DNA of 64,000 bases from Gnetum montanum (lineage: Eukaryota > Streptophyta > Gnetopsida > Gnetales > Gnetaceae). Location: NCBI GenBank assembly GCA_015680685.1, contig MNCI01021399.1, forward strand, positions 645,873 through 709,872, given 5' to 3'. Each line of letters begins with the position of its first letter. Position 1 is the stretch's first letter. A program made the translations under genes and the position numbers. Shown piece by piece: positions 46,201 through 56,387 of the stretch. The notes beneath the pieces are model-generated. The model was not told the origin of the DNA, did no database searches, and was given only the letters and a program-made list of their open reading frames with translations.

Positions 46201-46714
46201 GAAGTTGAGCTTTGGTAGGTTCCTCTAGTTTGATGATAGGTGTTTTTGATAGCTCCTCATGGTTCTGGTGGAGTTTTTCTAAAATGAATTGATTAGCATT
46301 AAGTTCTTCTATGATAATAGAAGTGCTAGCCTACTTCCCTTTATTATGTATATGTTGGATATCCATGGTAGCATCTCTTCTCATCTACTCCTTTATGGGT
46401 TAATAGGGTCTAGTCATGTGTTAAGTCACATGATACCCTTCTTGAATTTGGTGCAAATGCATTTCCCTTAAGGAAATTTAAAGCATGTTATGTGTTTCAC
46501 ATTCTAGAGGTTGGAATATGTTGCCTTCCATGTTCCTTCACCTCATTTTATTATCCTAATGGAAGATGAAAGTGAAGTCTAGATGATAAGAATCAATGTG
46601 AGCATAAGTGATTATTGTCTACATTGGTATCCCCCATTCTTCTTCATTAATGATTCTATCACTAGTTCTTCTTGTCTCCTTGGTAGGTGATGTCTGATCA
46701 TTATGTGAATTCAT
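43255..46714 (-). pseudogene. E3 gag-protease polyprotein
   Basis: ATG about 46714 (MNSHNDQTSPTKETRRTS). A long charged/Ser-rich N-terminal part leads to the capsid core at about 45650-45205 (LGHGFSSKEHLRHIIYGLRR, LGVYAQGRLLELTIHHIQRM), then a linker, then a retropepsin-like aspartic protease in the open frame 44217-43684: LLDSNSRENLISYEIYQRW (active site; the usual D-S/T-G is D-S-N here), LANQSITSPLGQIENVL, YPVDFLVIKV and FPIIMGRPWLR...NLNM. The IxGRPxL motif and Asp are present but loss of the Gly should inactivate it. This protease cleaves Gag during particle maturation. E1, E2 and E4 lack it. The remaining ~430 bp to 43255 is a decayed tail. Confidence 0.85.
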
Positions 46715-46828
46715 ATTATAGTTTTTATATGGTTTTTGTTAAAAGTGTGCTTTACTTATAGTTGTTGGTTTGACTTTGAGTTTCCACTACAACTTTGAAA
46801 AATCAATTACTTAGTATAGCATTGACTT

Positions 46829-46848
46829 GTCCTTGGTAATGATGCCAA
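46829..46848 (-). other. E3 primer-binding site relic
   Basis: Minus strand TTGGCATCATTACCAAGGAC next to the 5' LTR: TGGCGCCGTTGCC-like with C-to-T and G-to-A changes. Confidence 0.65.
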
Positions 46849-47760
46849 TGATGAGTGGTGGAGTATCCACCACCCAACCATATGAGATATGAGTGTTTAC
46901 ACATGATCCTAGTCATATTTCATAGATAAGGAAATGTGATTATGTGATTAATTGATTAGAGTTCATGATCGTTGTCTTCCCACATGAGCTACTAAAGTTG
47001 AGGCATATGGTTTAACTCACGATGAGGTATATGATAGATGATGTTGTGTTGGCCATGATTCTCCTAGAAAACATAAGGTAAGAGTAAAGGTTTCTAAATC
47101 TAAGTAACAATAAATAAATCTAACCTAGCATATGCGATGAGCATCCAATCTTGACCTTTTGCTCACATCTTGGACTTCATGTAATTTTTACTAAGATTAC
47201 CAAGTACCACACTACTAGGCATACCAAGTGATAGTACTACTAGGTTACCAAGCAATTACACTTAAGTATCTGAGATTAGTCATACTCATTTTTCTTAACA
47301 AAAAGAATAGTAAAGTGCATTGAAATTAAATCAATAACTAATGAAAATAGTAATCATTAAGCTAGATGAAACTAGGAAAATTATTCTAAGTATAAATAGT
47401 AAAGACTTAGTGATGCTGCAATGATGTAAAGTAATCTCAATCTTTATTTCCATGCATGAAACATGTCCAAGTACATCTCACTCGAATAAAGACTCTGTTC
47501 AATTACAAAACATCACACTACTAGCATACACTCCTAAGTGCTAAGCGCTAAAATTGAGAAAATAGACTACTGTAATTTTGCTAAGTTTGAAATGAAACTG
47601 TGTGTGGACAATGCACCTAAGTGTTGTATTTATCGGCCCACACATGTTCAAGATATCGAATATGTGACATTGTATCTTATGCCCTGATATCAGGGATCCA
47701 ATATCACAGCTCTAATATCAGATACTTGATATCATGGCTAAGAAAAAATTTAATTTATCA
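46849..47760 (-). repeat. E3 5' LTR (right copy)
   Basis: TGATGAGTGGTGGAGTATCC...TAATTTATCA. The TATA position reads CGATAAATAC on the minus strand (47625-47636), one base off the left copy's CTATAAATAC. U3 GATATC palindromes at 47650-47745. Confidence 0.92.
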
Positions 47761-47765
47761 AGAGG
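47761..47765. repeat. Target-site duplication of E3, right (AGAGG)
   Basis: Perfect match to 37335-37339. Confidence 0.9.
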
Positions 47766-48274
47766 TAATCTTGGTCCCATACTAAAAAATAACATTCATC
47801 CTCTGTTTCACCTCAAGCTCATCATATACAAAGGTTGCAAAGAAGGATCCACGATGGAAACCTTACTCCTATTTACTATTATTTAAGCATCTATAAAAAT
47901 ACATTCATCTATTACCTAAGATACAAAAGCTTCAAAAAGTTTTAAATGAACTCAAAATAAAACTGACTTATGTTTTCCACCAATAGTCTTTAACTTCTCT
48001 ATTAAAATATCTACCATGCCTCTAACTAGTCTCTCCTTATTAATATCTTCCCATGCTAATTCCATAATATCTAAATATAAAATAAAAAATTTCAAAATAT
48101 AAAAGTTAATAAAAATTCAAAATTCAAAATCACAAACAAGCCTAACCACGAAAAATCACTAACTTACCATTAGACAAGCCCATCCCCCTTCTTTAGCTTC
48201 CTTCTTAACCATTTCATACCAGTTGCATCAGAAACCTTCTCCTCTTGAAGACATAGTCTAATAGTCTTGGAAGG
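47766..48274 (-). pseudogene. Antisense ORF, exon-like pieces d-f between E3 and E4
   Basis: Minus strand, three pieces. (d) 48257-48168: TATTAG|ACTATG... to CTAATG|GTAAGT, a consensus donor; codes LCLQEEKVSDATGMKW. (e) about 48065-47900: acceptor-like TATTTAG, then MELAWEDINKERLVRGMVDI and IEKLKTIGGKHKSVLF, one stop, ending near TTAG|GTAATA. (f) about 47880-47766: KVSIVDPSFATFVYDELEVK, running into the E3 site. Intron-like gaps of ~100 bp separate them. Confidence 0.45.
48270..48274. repeat. Target-site duplication of E4, left (GAAGG)
   Basis: Matches GAAGG at 55082-55086. Confidence 0.9.
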
Positions 48275-49128
48275 TGATGAGCAATGAAGGTACCCCCTAT
48301 GCCCAACCATACAAATCACAAGCGCTCATGCACAATTCCATGGATGGGACTAGCTATGGCATCTAGATTGTTATGCCTTGATCGTAGTTCATTATTTTTC
48401 CACTTGGACTAGTGGTAGCTTTGTCATGTATGGTTTAGTCTAGAGTGAGGCATATGATTCTTGATGTTCTTTTGTCTTTATGCTACTCATAATGATAATA
48501 AATAAATCAAGTATTTAAACTAATTAACAATGGAAAGTAAAGTCTAAACTGGCTTATGGATGATGAGTGTCCATTTTTAGCTTACTATACACATCCTGAA
48601 ATCACATATCCACTACTGGGATTACCAAGTGAATATGTGTTTACACTCAAAACTAGTCATGCTCATTTCACCAATCCATTAATATGCATGGAATGTAAAT
48701 ATCAACTAAGTACATGGAATATAAATTATATTAAAAGTAAATTTAATCTAATTCAAAGTGTTGTAATGAATAAGAATCAATCTCAATCTTATTACCATTC
48801 ATCAAATGTGTTCAAGAACATTGCCACTCAAATAAGATATTGTACAACTACCTCAGATCCACACTGTGGGCACTCATTGACTATTCTCTAAGAATATACA
48901 ACAAAACTACAAAAGTTCAACTATTCTATTAGCCAAAGAATGCTAATACATGATGGGAGCATGCGTATTTATAGATTTTATTGCTGGGCTACATCGATGG
49001 GGCCTAATAGATGCACCAAACACTATGTTGATGTGGCCATATTGACAGGGAACACCACATCAATAGGGATCCATTGATGAGGCTATGTCAATGAGGGTCC
49101 ATTGATGCAACACTTTGATATTTCATCA
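48275..49128 (-). repeat. E4 3' LTR (left copy)
   Basis: TGATGAGCAATGAAGGTACC...ATTTCATCA. TATA box CTATAAATAC (48964-48974, minus strand). U3 48985-49115 filled with ATCGATG/ATTGATG repeats (ACATCGATGGGGCC, CATTGATGAGG, CATTGATGC). Confidence 0.92.
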
Positions 49129-49259
49129 TAGTCCCATGGCTAAATGAAAACTCATCCTCAAGTTCCTTTATAAAATTGGAAAGGTATGGGATTATTGATT
49201 GACACTTAACATAACAAAATGACATAAAAAAATTGAGTGTTGCATTAAAAAATTTTATT
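49129..49259 (-). other. E4 3' polypurine region
   Basis: Minus strand ...AGCCATGGGACTA before the LTR: the G-tract is reduced (GGG) compared with GGGGG in E1-E3. Confidence 0.5.
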
Positions 49260-49619
49260 CTAGTGGATACATACAAACTGATAGAGTGACAAAAAGACTA
49301 TACAGACATTAAAGATTACAAAATTTTTATAGGTCTTCAAAAATATGCTAAAGATGATTCTTCTTATTGCCGCTAGTAGTGGCAGACCTCCAACCTTGAT
49401 TGTTATGTTGATGCTTCTTTGGTTATGTAGAACATTCTTGAGGGATGAACTAAAATTTGTTCTCATGATCCCATGGATCTGGAAAACATGTGATGCTTGA
49501 GCTACTATCTTGTATGTGCTATGATTTGTCCATGGGCATATCCTCCATTGTCCCTGTCCTGGCTTCATTTTCATGCTTGGCAAAAGACCTTCTTCCTCAA
49601 GAATTTCTTTTAGCATCAT
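49260..49619 (-). pseudogene. E4 ORF2 stub
   Basis: A 119-codon open frame starting MMLKEILEEEGLLPSMKMKP at the position of the ORF2 starts in E1-E3 (ACTATAG before the ATG, as GATTGTAG there). The following text is equivalent to ORF2's C-terminal end (e.g. 'RSINITIKVGGLPLLAAIRR' faces the same 3' context as in E2). Almost the whole ORF2 body, about 2.4 kb relative to E2, is deleted. Confidence 0.55.
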
Positions 49620-50106
49620 CTATAGTTACCAAAGGATCAACATTAGTTTTGGTAAATTTTTTTTAATAATTAATCCTTTTCATATCCCTTTGTTTGCATT
49701 TAAGCACAAGGTAATGACAACATACTATGCCCAAGGCTATGAGGTAACTAAAATCATCAAGTTGTTCACATTATTATGATCAATTACTATTAGTTACCAT
49801 AGTGTTTGAAAATAGGATGTTAGAAAAATTTAAAAATTTTCAAAAAAAATTTCTAAATAGACATCCCTAGCCCCCATGACTAATAGTGTAACTCTAGAAG
49901 CACATACGTTTTCAAACAATTGAAATGAAAGGTCTAATTTAGAAGATTGCAAAGAAATATTAATGGATATGGAAATAGAAAAGTATGAAAAATTAATGAA
50001 ACAAATGAGAAGTAGTCCCAAAATTATGCATAAATTCAAAGAAATTGTTAATGATGTTCTAGAAGATGTAAAGGTTAGTTCAAAGCCATGATCAACAAAA
50101 GTTCTG
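49620..50106 (-). other. E4 leader with internal G-tract, promoter module not seen
   Basis: Minus strand TTAGTCATGGGGGCTAGGG (about 49865-49882) keeps the internal G-tract. The TATA plus palindrome module of E2/E3 is not recognisable. Confidence 0.5.
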
Positions 50107-51110
50107 CAAGTGGGTCCTCCCCAAAGGAGGCTCTTTCCATAATGCCCTTACATAACCACTTCTATAGATGTTCATGGGCACTCTATAAGTTCAATGTAGA
50201 TCATGTCTTTGTTCCAGACAACACACAAATGCCATGGTTGGGATGTTGCACTATACTACACAAGACCAAAAGGCTCATAATCACATGCAGTAGTGAGGTG
50301 AATAACGGGATGAGAAGGGATTGCAAAGATCGGGGTGTAATGTACATGACCATATCCACAATAGGTTCTTATGAAAAATGTGATTAAAATGATCAGCATA
50401 CCTATTTTTCCAAGTTCAAACCAAGTTCATACAATGAATAATAACCTCACATTGATGTGTTTCTTCCTACTAAACATCATGAGTCCACAACCACCTTAAA
50501 GAACAATCATCCCTCCAAAAAGAGAAGAAAAGAGAGAAGAAAGAACTGGCCTTAGTTAGGGGGGCACTTTCAGGCATGGGCAATATGTCTTTCCAGCCCC
50601 ATAACTAGTGCTTGTAGCCTATTATCTTGTCTAAGGGGTGTGCTTTGAATTTTCATTATTATTTTTTTCTTTTCTTTTTTGTTTTTTTTTTCTCTTTTTT
50701 TTTTTCTTTTCCTTCGTTTCTTTTTTTGGATTTTGGATTTTTTGTTTGAAATGGGAACCACACCATGCAAAGACAATGCTTTCTTTTTATTAGCTGATGG
50801 AGTGATGGTACATTCCAAGAGGATTCATAAATCACATGAAGGAAGACAAGAAGAAAACCCAACAAATCCCCTTAAGGTCACACCCTTACCATTCCCACTT
50901 AGTAGTTCCCTCTTTCTTCAAGGTATAATGATGATTAATTAATTTTAGTTTCATGAAAGAAGAACCAAATTATTTTCATGAAAAAGACCTTTTATTCAAA
51001 GAACTAGAGGGATGAATGAGGTGGTCTCACTACTTTACACAATTACGTATCCAATCATCTTGATAGCATAGCACAAAAACCCAACATATAGCATTGAATT
51101 TTGCATCATG
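50107..51110 (-). other. E4 conserved non-coding block
   Basis: GTGGGTCCTCCCCAAAGGAG, ATGTTCATGGGCACTC, GGGATTGCAAAGATCGGGG, CAGGCATGGGCAATATGTC and a long pyrimidine run (50658-50740; purine on the minus strand). The purine-rich strand creates a spurious lysine-rich open frame at 50570-50865. The AATAAA seen in E1-E3 is not preserved. Confidence 0.65.
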
Positions 51111-51314
51111 CTTGGTAATATTATTAATGAAAACATAAAATACATTCAAAAACATAAAGAAAATGACTTAGGAAAAGAGAATATTATAAAGAAAAGTAAA
51201 GTAAAATTTAAAGAAATGGAAAACATATGAAGAATTAGAAAATTTTGGAAGAAATAGAAAAATGATAAAAAATTGTAAAACAAAAAAGATGAAAAATACT
51301 TATTAGTTCTTAAA

Positions 51315-54075
51315 CTAAGATGAAGCATCTTCCCCATAACTAATCTTATGGCCACACATTCCCCTGGCTATACACCACCGGCTTCCCATCTATCATTGTT
51401 ACTAGTTTAATTAATCATGTGGTAGCACATCTAACATTGGTAATAGTCTTTTTTAGAGCATTTGGAGATGTATCTTCATCTAAACTTGAAGGTATTTCCT
51501 TTTTGGGAGATCCAAATGTGTTTTCTTCTTCTTATTGATTTTCTATTTTACTTTCCAAGTCTTTATGTTTAATATCCTTTTCTAGTGTATAATCAAAGTG
51601 TAAGATATATGTATCTAAGTCCTTTGTTTGGTTCATTTTCTTAAGTCTAGAACTAATAAGTAGATTAGTTCCCTCCATGCATCTTTGAAACAATTTTATA
51701 TTTTCATTTTCAAGCCACTAGGTGTCTTCTGGTTTAGTGGCTACTACGTAGATTGGCTTTTGTTCACACACTTGATCCTAAACTTTGTTGTGGGCTATGT
51801 TAATAATTTGAATTTTTGGCCCACAAGTGCACCCTTTACTATTAGCAGTAATGCATGGATTCTACTGTCTCTTCACAGTGCTAGATTCATCGCTTCTGTT
51901 AGGTGTTAGAGTAATGATGGATGTTGGCCCTTGTGTAGGATTGGAAGACATTGGTCATGAAAGGAAGGGTGTTTCACTTGACTAGCATTATGTTGGTTTG
52001 GATGAGTTAGTAGGTCCACGAGTGTTATGCTTATGCATGGGAACCATTCTAAATAAAATACGTTTCTGAGATTGTGGTGAAGATCTACTAGCATTATTAT
52101 TTCTATGTATGTTCACAGCACAAGTTCCATTCTCTCATTGATTTCATGATGTTGAACCTTCCTGTGTTGCTAGTGGTGACATATGGTGAAGGAAAGTATG
52201 AGAATATTGAGAATATGATGAAGGATGAAAGGTGTGAGGTGGTAAACCTTCAAAAGATGTTGTAGGTCAATGATATTTAGGAGAGTGGTAGTAGCGATTT
52301 GAAGTCGGTTGTTGAACATAATATCCATATGGGTTTGGCTAGTAGTAAGGGTAGTGATGGTTTGATGATGACCTCCCCCACAACTATGGGTTTTTCCATT
52401 GCATTGGATGATAGTATTGAGGCTAGTAAGAAGTCCCACTAGGATGGTATGGTTGGTTATAGGACTATCTATAATTACCTTGTGAGAAAGGTAATTTCCT
52501 AGGCATTTGCTTTTGTATGAACTTGGGATTCAACACAAAATCCCAATACTCATGTAGATGTAACATGATTGGGAAATAGCCCTTTGGATGATCATATAGG
52601 TAGATATCACATCCATCATCTTCTTCAGTGATTAAGCCTATAGCCACTTCTTCTACAGCCATTTTCCCTTTTTGCTGATACGTGTTCCTAGCTATTTCTT
52701 GGTTCTTTTTCCTCTTTTTAATATGATCACTTAATTCATTTTTTATTACTCTCACCTCTACAATTTCTACACAAGTTGTAACTTTCTCATTTATCCATTC
52801 CAATGTCTTATCTAACCTTGTTTCAAGCTCATCAATGGACTTTTGTATTGACAAGGTTTGTTGGAAAATCATCTCATTAAGGGCTACCTATTTTTCTTGA
52901 TCATAGATATGAACCCTCTTATTTTGAAGAGTTGGATGCTAGTGATATTTCTTAACATTCTCTCACTTACATAGATCTACTTCTTCTTTTTCCACACACT
53001 CGATTAGCTTTTGGGTCTGATGGGTTTCTAGTTCGTATAATCGACCTTGAGCATACATCCCAAGGGTCTCTCTCATTTGACTATAAAGCCCACATATGAT
53101 GTTGAAAAGTTTCTCTTATTAAGAGAAACCATGGCATGGGAATCTATTCAGTAGAGAATAGTATCTGTCTATGGCCATATACAAGGGTTCATGTTATTCT
53201 TGTTTCCATCCTTGGATTCATTTCCTTAGGTTAGACACCCTCGCATAGGTTTGGTATTTCTCATTGAAAAGTTCTAGCATTGTGGACCACTAGTGGATTG
53301 AATTTGGTTTCAATGACCTATAGTACACTTTGACTTTGTCTTTTAGTGTCCTAGGAAAGAGCTTAAGCTTTTTCCACCCACTTTCAATGTTTTGTAAGAT
53401 ACATGCATCATAGAAGACTTGCAAATGATGTTGCAGATCAGAATTATAACCTCCTGCAAATTTAGGGATGTTATTCATATCAAGTCTTTTGATGTGACTT
53501 TCCTTGCAATTCCTATGGGGTATTTTAACTATATTTGTGATTTGTGTCATGCTCTTAGTGATCAAAAAGGGCTCAACATCATCAAACATGTCATGGTGAA
53601 AATTTCAATTTCTATTTGTCTAATTGTGATGATTTTGTCTATGCTCATTTTAATGTCTCTGATTTTTCCCTTGGTTTCCATTTCTATTTTTATTTCAACC
53701 CCATAGTGGAGCTCTATCTCTATACCTATGTTCATCTTCATTAAAATTAGACATTGAAGAGGAAGAGGAAGATGAGGTACTGGGAGAGTCTCCATGGCTT
53801 CTATAATATTCCCCATGGTCCCTTGATTTATCTTTTCTAGGTTTTGAGGACGTCCTAGGCCTTGAGGCTTGACCTAGTCTAGGACTTACTTAATCTCCTC
53901 TACAATTTTCTTTATTAGGTGAATGTAGTTCTTGAGTGTAGTCAAGGTGGTTATGAACATATGAAACCCTTGCATGAGGTTGGTCACTTCAATTTTCTTC
54001 AATATATATTTGATTATTTCTTCAATGAAAGTTTTCTTCATACGATGCATTATTGCATCCATGTGAAAGAGACAT
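51315..54075 (-). pseudogene. E4 gag polyprotein
   Basis: ATG about 54075 (MSLSHGCNNAS) to YGEDASS-TAG at 51315, about 920 codons. Segments: Glu/Met-rich N-terminal part (53816-53562); capsid core from 53589 (NNIPKFAGGYNSDLQHHLQV, FYDACILQNIES, LKLFPRTLKDKVKVYYRSLK); helix with ELETRLDKTLEWINEKVTT (52870-52760); knuckle relic CDIYLYDHPKGYF (second and last Cys lost) with FVLNPKFIQKQMPRKLPFSQ; then a His/Thr/Pro-rich tail. Broken by numerous stops in 53290-52880. Its tail shares the 'ggtgtctt(c/t)tggttt(a/g)gtggc' region with E3 but the protease between is missing. Confidence 0.82.
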
Positions 54076-54182
54076 TGTTGTTAGTTTATGATATGTGTGA
54101 CTTAATATTTTTTGAAAAATAAATCATTAATGTGTTTACAGTGGTCATGTATGATATAACTAATCTAGATAACTAGCACCAT

Positions 54183-54199
54183 CCCTAGCAATGACGCCA
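54183..54199 (-). other. E4 primer-binding site, best preserved (tRNA-Asp type)
   Basis: Minus strand TTGGCGTCATTGCTAGGGATG against the Athila/Tat consensus TGGCGCCGTTGCCGGGG. All four differences are C-to-T or G-to-A, as expected of cytosine-methylation decay. Confidence 0.75.
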
Positions 54200-54200
54200 A

Positions 54201-55081
54201 TGATGAGTAGTGCAGTTACCCCCTACACCCAACCATATGAATCACAAGCATTCCCACATGATCAGGTCGAATTTCATGGATGGGACCAGTTGTGGCATCT
54301 AGATCGTTATGTTGTGATCGTAGTTTTCTATCTTACCACTTGGACTAGTGGTCGCTTTGTCATGTATGATTTAGTCCAAAGTGAGGCATATGATTCTTGA
54401 TGTTATTTCAGCCTTATGCTACTCCTAATGATAAAGAAACCAAGTATTTAAACTAATTAACAATAGAAAGTAAAGTCTAAACTAGCCTATGGATGATGAG
54501 TGTCTATTCCTAGCTTACTGTACATATCCTAAACCCACATATCTACTATTAGGATTATCAAGTGCTACACTAGTGGGTGAAACAAGTAGTAACACTACTG
54601 GGATTACCAAGCGAATACATGTTTATGCTCAAAACTGGTCACACTCTTTCCACTAATCCATTAATATGCATGGAGCATAGATATTAACTAAGTACGTGGA
54701 ATATAAATTGCATTAAAAGTAAATTTAATCTAATTCAAAGTGCTACAATTAATAAGAATTAATTTCAATCTTATTTTTGTTTATGGAATGTATCCAGGTA
54801 CATTGCCACTCAATTAAGACACTATACAACTGACGTAGATCCACACTACAGGCACTTAATGATTATTCTCTAAGACTATGAAATAAAACTACAAGAGTTT
54901 GGCTACTTTATTAATCAAAGAATGCTAATACATGGTGGGAGCACATGTATTTATAGATTTTATTATTGGGTTACATCGATGGGACCCATAGATGTAGAAA
55001 ATGCTATGTCGATGCAACCTCATCGATAGAGAACACCATGTCGATAGGGTCATGTCAACACAACACTTTGACACTTCATCA
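54201..55081 (-). repeat. E4 5' LTR (right copy)
   Basis: TGATGAGTAGTGCAGTTACC...CACTTCATCA. TATA box CTATAAATAC (54947-54957). U3 54970-55070 with CATCGATGGG, ATGTCGATGC, CATCGATAG and TGTCGATAGGG repeats. Confidence 0.92.
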
Positions 55082-55086
55082 GAAGG
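55082..55086. repeat. Target-site duplication of E4, right (GAAGG)
   Basis: Perfect match to 48270-48274. Confidence 0.9.
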
Positions 55087-55212
55087 GGATGGCATTTTTT
55101 CCATGTCAATGTCATCTTGATTATGATATGAAAAACCAAATTGTTAGTCTCCTCCTCTAAGATCAAACATATCTTTCAAAATTCCAAATAAAAAAACAAA
55201 AAAAAAATTTAC

Positions 55213-55491
55213 CTCTATCCCCCAATACAAGATTTAGTTCTTTCCCAAAAAGCTCTTTCGTCAAGCTATCATTATCTACCAAATTAGCTACCTCTGGTAC
55301 CTTCTTATATTTTTCTACTATTTCATCTAAGGTCCATTGTTCTTCTTCCTCCCTTGCTCCTATCTCAATTTCCTCACATGCTCTCCTCTCTTCTTCCTCT
55401 TGAGTCCCTCTCCTCTTGTCTTTGCTCTTTCTTCTTTCTTCTTTTGCTTCCTTAGCCAATGCTTTCATCTCTACTCTCTTCTTTGCCTTCA
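55213..55491 (-). pseudogene. Antisense ORF, exon c (intact 93-codon exon)
   Basis: Minus strand, acceptor ATATTTGTAG|TGAAGG at 55493-55492 and donor GATAGAG|GTAAAT at 55212. Fully open: a Lys/Glu/Arg-rich helix (KAKKRVEMKALAKEAKEERR ... EEEERRACEEIEIGAREEEE) then a more globular end (EIVEKYKKVPEVANLVDNDS, KELFGKELNLVLGD). It joins in frame to exon b. The protein is unknown to me; a retroelement antisense ORF or a captured host gene are both possible. Confidence 0.55.
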
Positions 55492-55613
55492 CTACAAATA
55501 TGAAACATCAGCAAACAACAAAAATAGTATTCATTTAACATAAATAATAAATAATATAAAAATCCAAAATAGCATAAAATACTAAAAATACATCAGATAT
55601 TTTTATAACTTGC
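55492..55613 (-). other. Probable GC-AG intron in the antisense ORF
   Basis: 122 bp. Starts AG|GCAAGT, exactly the donor consensus of GC-AG introns, and ends TTTGTAG. Removing it joins ...KVVKRL to VKAKKRVEMK without a shift. Confidence 0.5.
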
Positions 55614-55920
55614 CTAGTCTCTTCACAACTTTGGCTGCTTCCACCTTCAATTCCTCCTTCTTTGAATCAACAAGATTAGTAGACATTTCTTTTAGTTTCT
55701 TCATTTCCTACCCCTCATCTTGTATATCCAAGGTGTATTTTCTCATCATCTCCTTCCCATGAACTAGGGCCTCATAGACTAATCACTTCCTACATAGTGC
55801 CACACTATCAACAATAGAAATCTTAGCTATATTCTTATGCAAGGATGTTACTACCTCCATTGGATTACCTAGTGCCAAAGGAAAGGTCATCATGATATGT
55901 GTTACATGCTAATAACTCTA
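55614..55920 (-). pseudogene. Antisense ORF, exon b
   Basis: Minus strand: TFPLALGNPMEVVTSLHKNI, AKISIVDSVALCRK-stop, LVYEALVHGKEMMRKYTLDI, one more stop, then MSTNLVDSKKEELKVEAAKV and VKRL at the donor. Two stops, otherwise open. The coiled-coil tendency continues into exon c. Confidence 0.5.
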
Positions 55921-56387
55921 TAAAACACTACAAAATCCCATGATAGAAACTAAAGTTGATGGAGTTGTTGAAACTCCTTAACATCCTACTCTAAATAATC
56001 CAACAACCTTGCATAGGATCCTACATAAATGTACTCTAAGGCATGAGAAACTATCCTAAGAGGCAACAAGGTCCAAATCAAAACATAGAGATGATCAAGA
56101 CAAAATTCCAGTAAATACTTAGCTCCTAACATGCTTACATCTGTGTAGGATCTAAGGAATGATCATTGATGATAGTAAGGACATTTGTTGACCTTTGATA
56201 TGCCAAAATGTTAAGGAAAATGAAAAACATAAAATGTTTGTGGAATGGGAATATTTTTCAGGGAAAGAATGAGAACTCAAGAAATGAGATCTACAAAGAG
56301 ATGTCAAAGCTGAGAATACATGGGTAAGATGAGAGCATGAATAAGCATGGATAAAAACTAAGGCTATGAGTCAAATGAAGATGCCTA
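55921..56387. other. No clear feature
   Basis: AT-rich. May hold further decayed antisense exons, none with convincing splice sites. Confidence 0.3.

Larger units (their letters stand above)
37340..47760 (-). mobile_element. E3: longest element, gag-protease and ORF2, no RT/integrase
   Basis: 10421 bp with LTRs 37340-38244 and 46849-47760 and duplication AGAGG. Minus-strand order: 5' LTR, PBS, gag-protease (46714-43255), AATAAA (42997), conserved block, internal TATA/GATATC module (41698-41775), internal G-tract (41518-41523), ORF2 (41165-38440), polypurine tract, 3' LTR. It is the only copy that retains a protease, so the ancestral family was gag-pro plus ORF2. Confidence 0.93.
48275..55081 (-). 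mobile_element. E4: complete LTR retrotransposon with gag, ORF2 nearly lost
   Basis: 6807 bp with LTRs 48275-49128 and 54201-55081 and duplication GAAGG. Minus-strand order: 5' LTR, best-preserved PBS, gag (54075-51315), conserved block (51110-50107), internal G-tract (49871-49875), ORF2 stub (49619-49260), 3' LTR. Its U3 carries CATCGATG-type repeats instead of GATATC. No pol and no protease. Confidence 0.93.

Noticed and set aside
50570-50865. Lysine-rich minus-strand open frames (KKKRREKKNK-type)
   Set aside because: Produced by the polypurine strand of a low-complexity run in E4's non-coding block; not conserved in E1-E3.
54966-55160. Plus-strand open frame over the E4 LTR end
   Set aside because: Crosses the LTR boundary and duplication, so it can only be chance.
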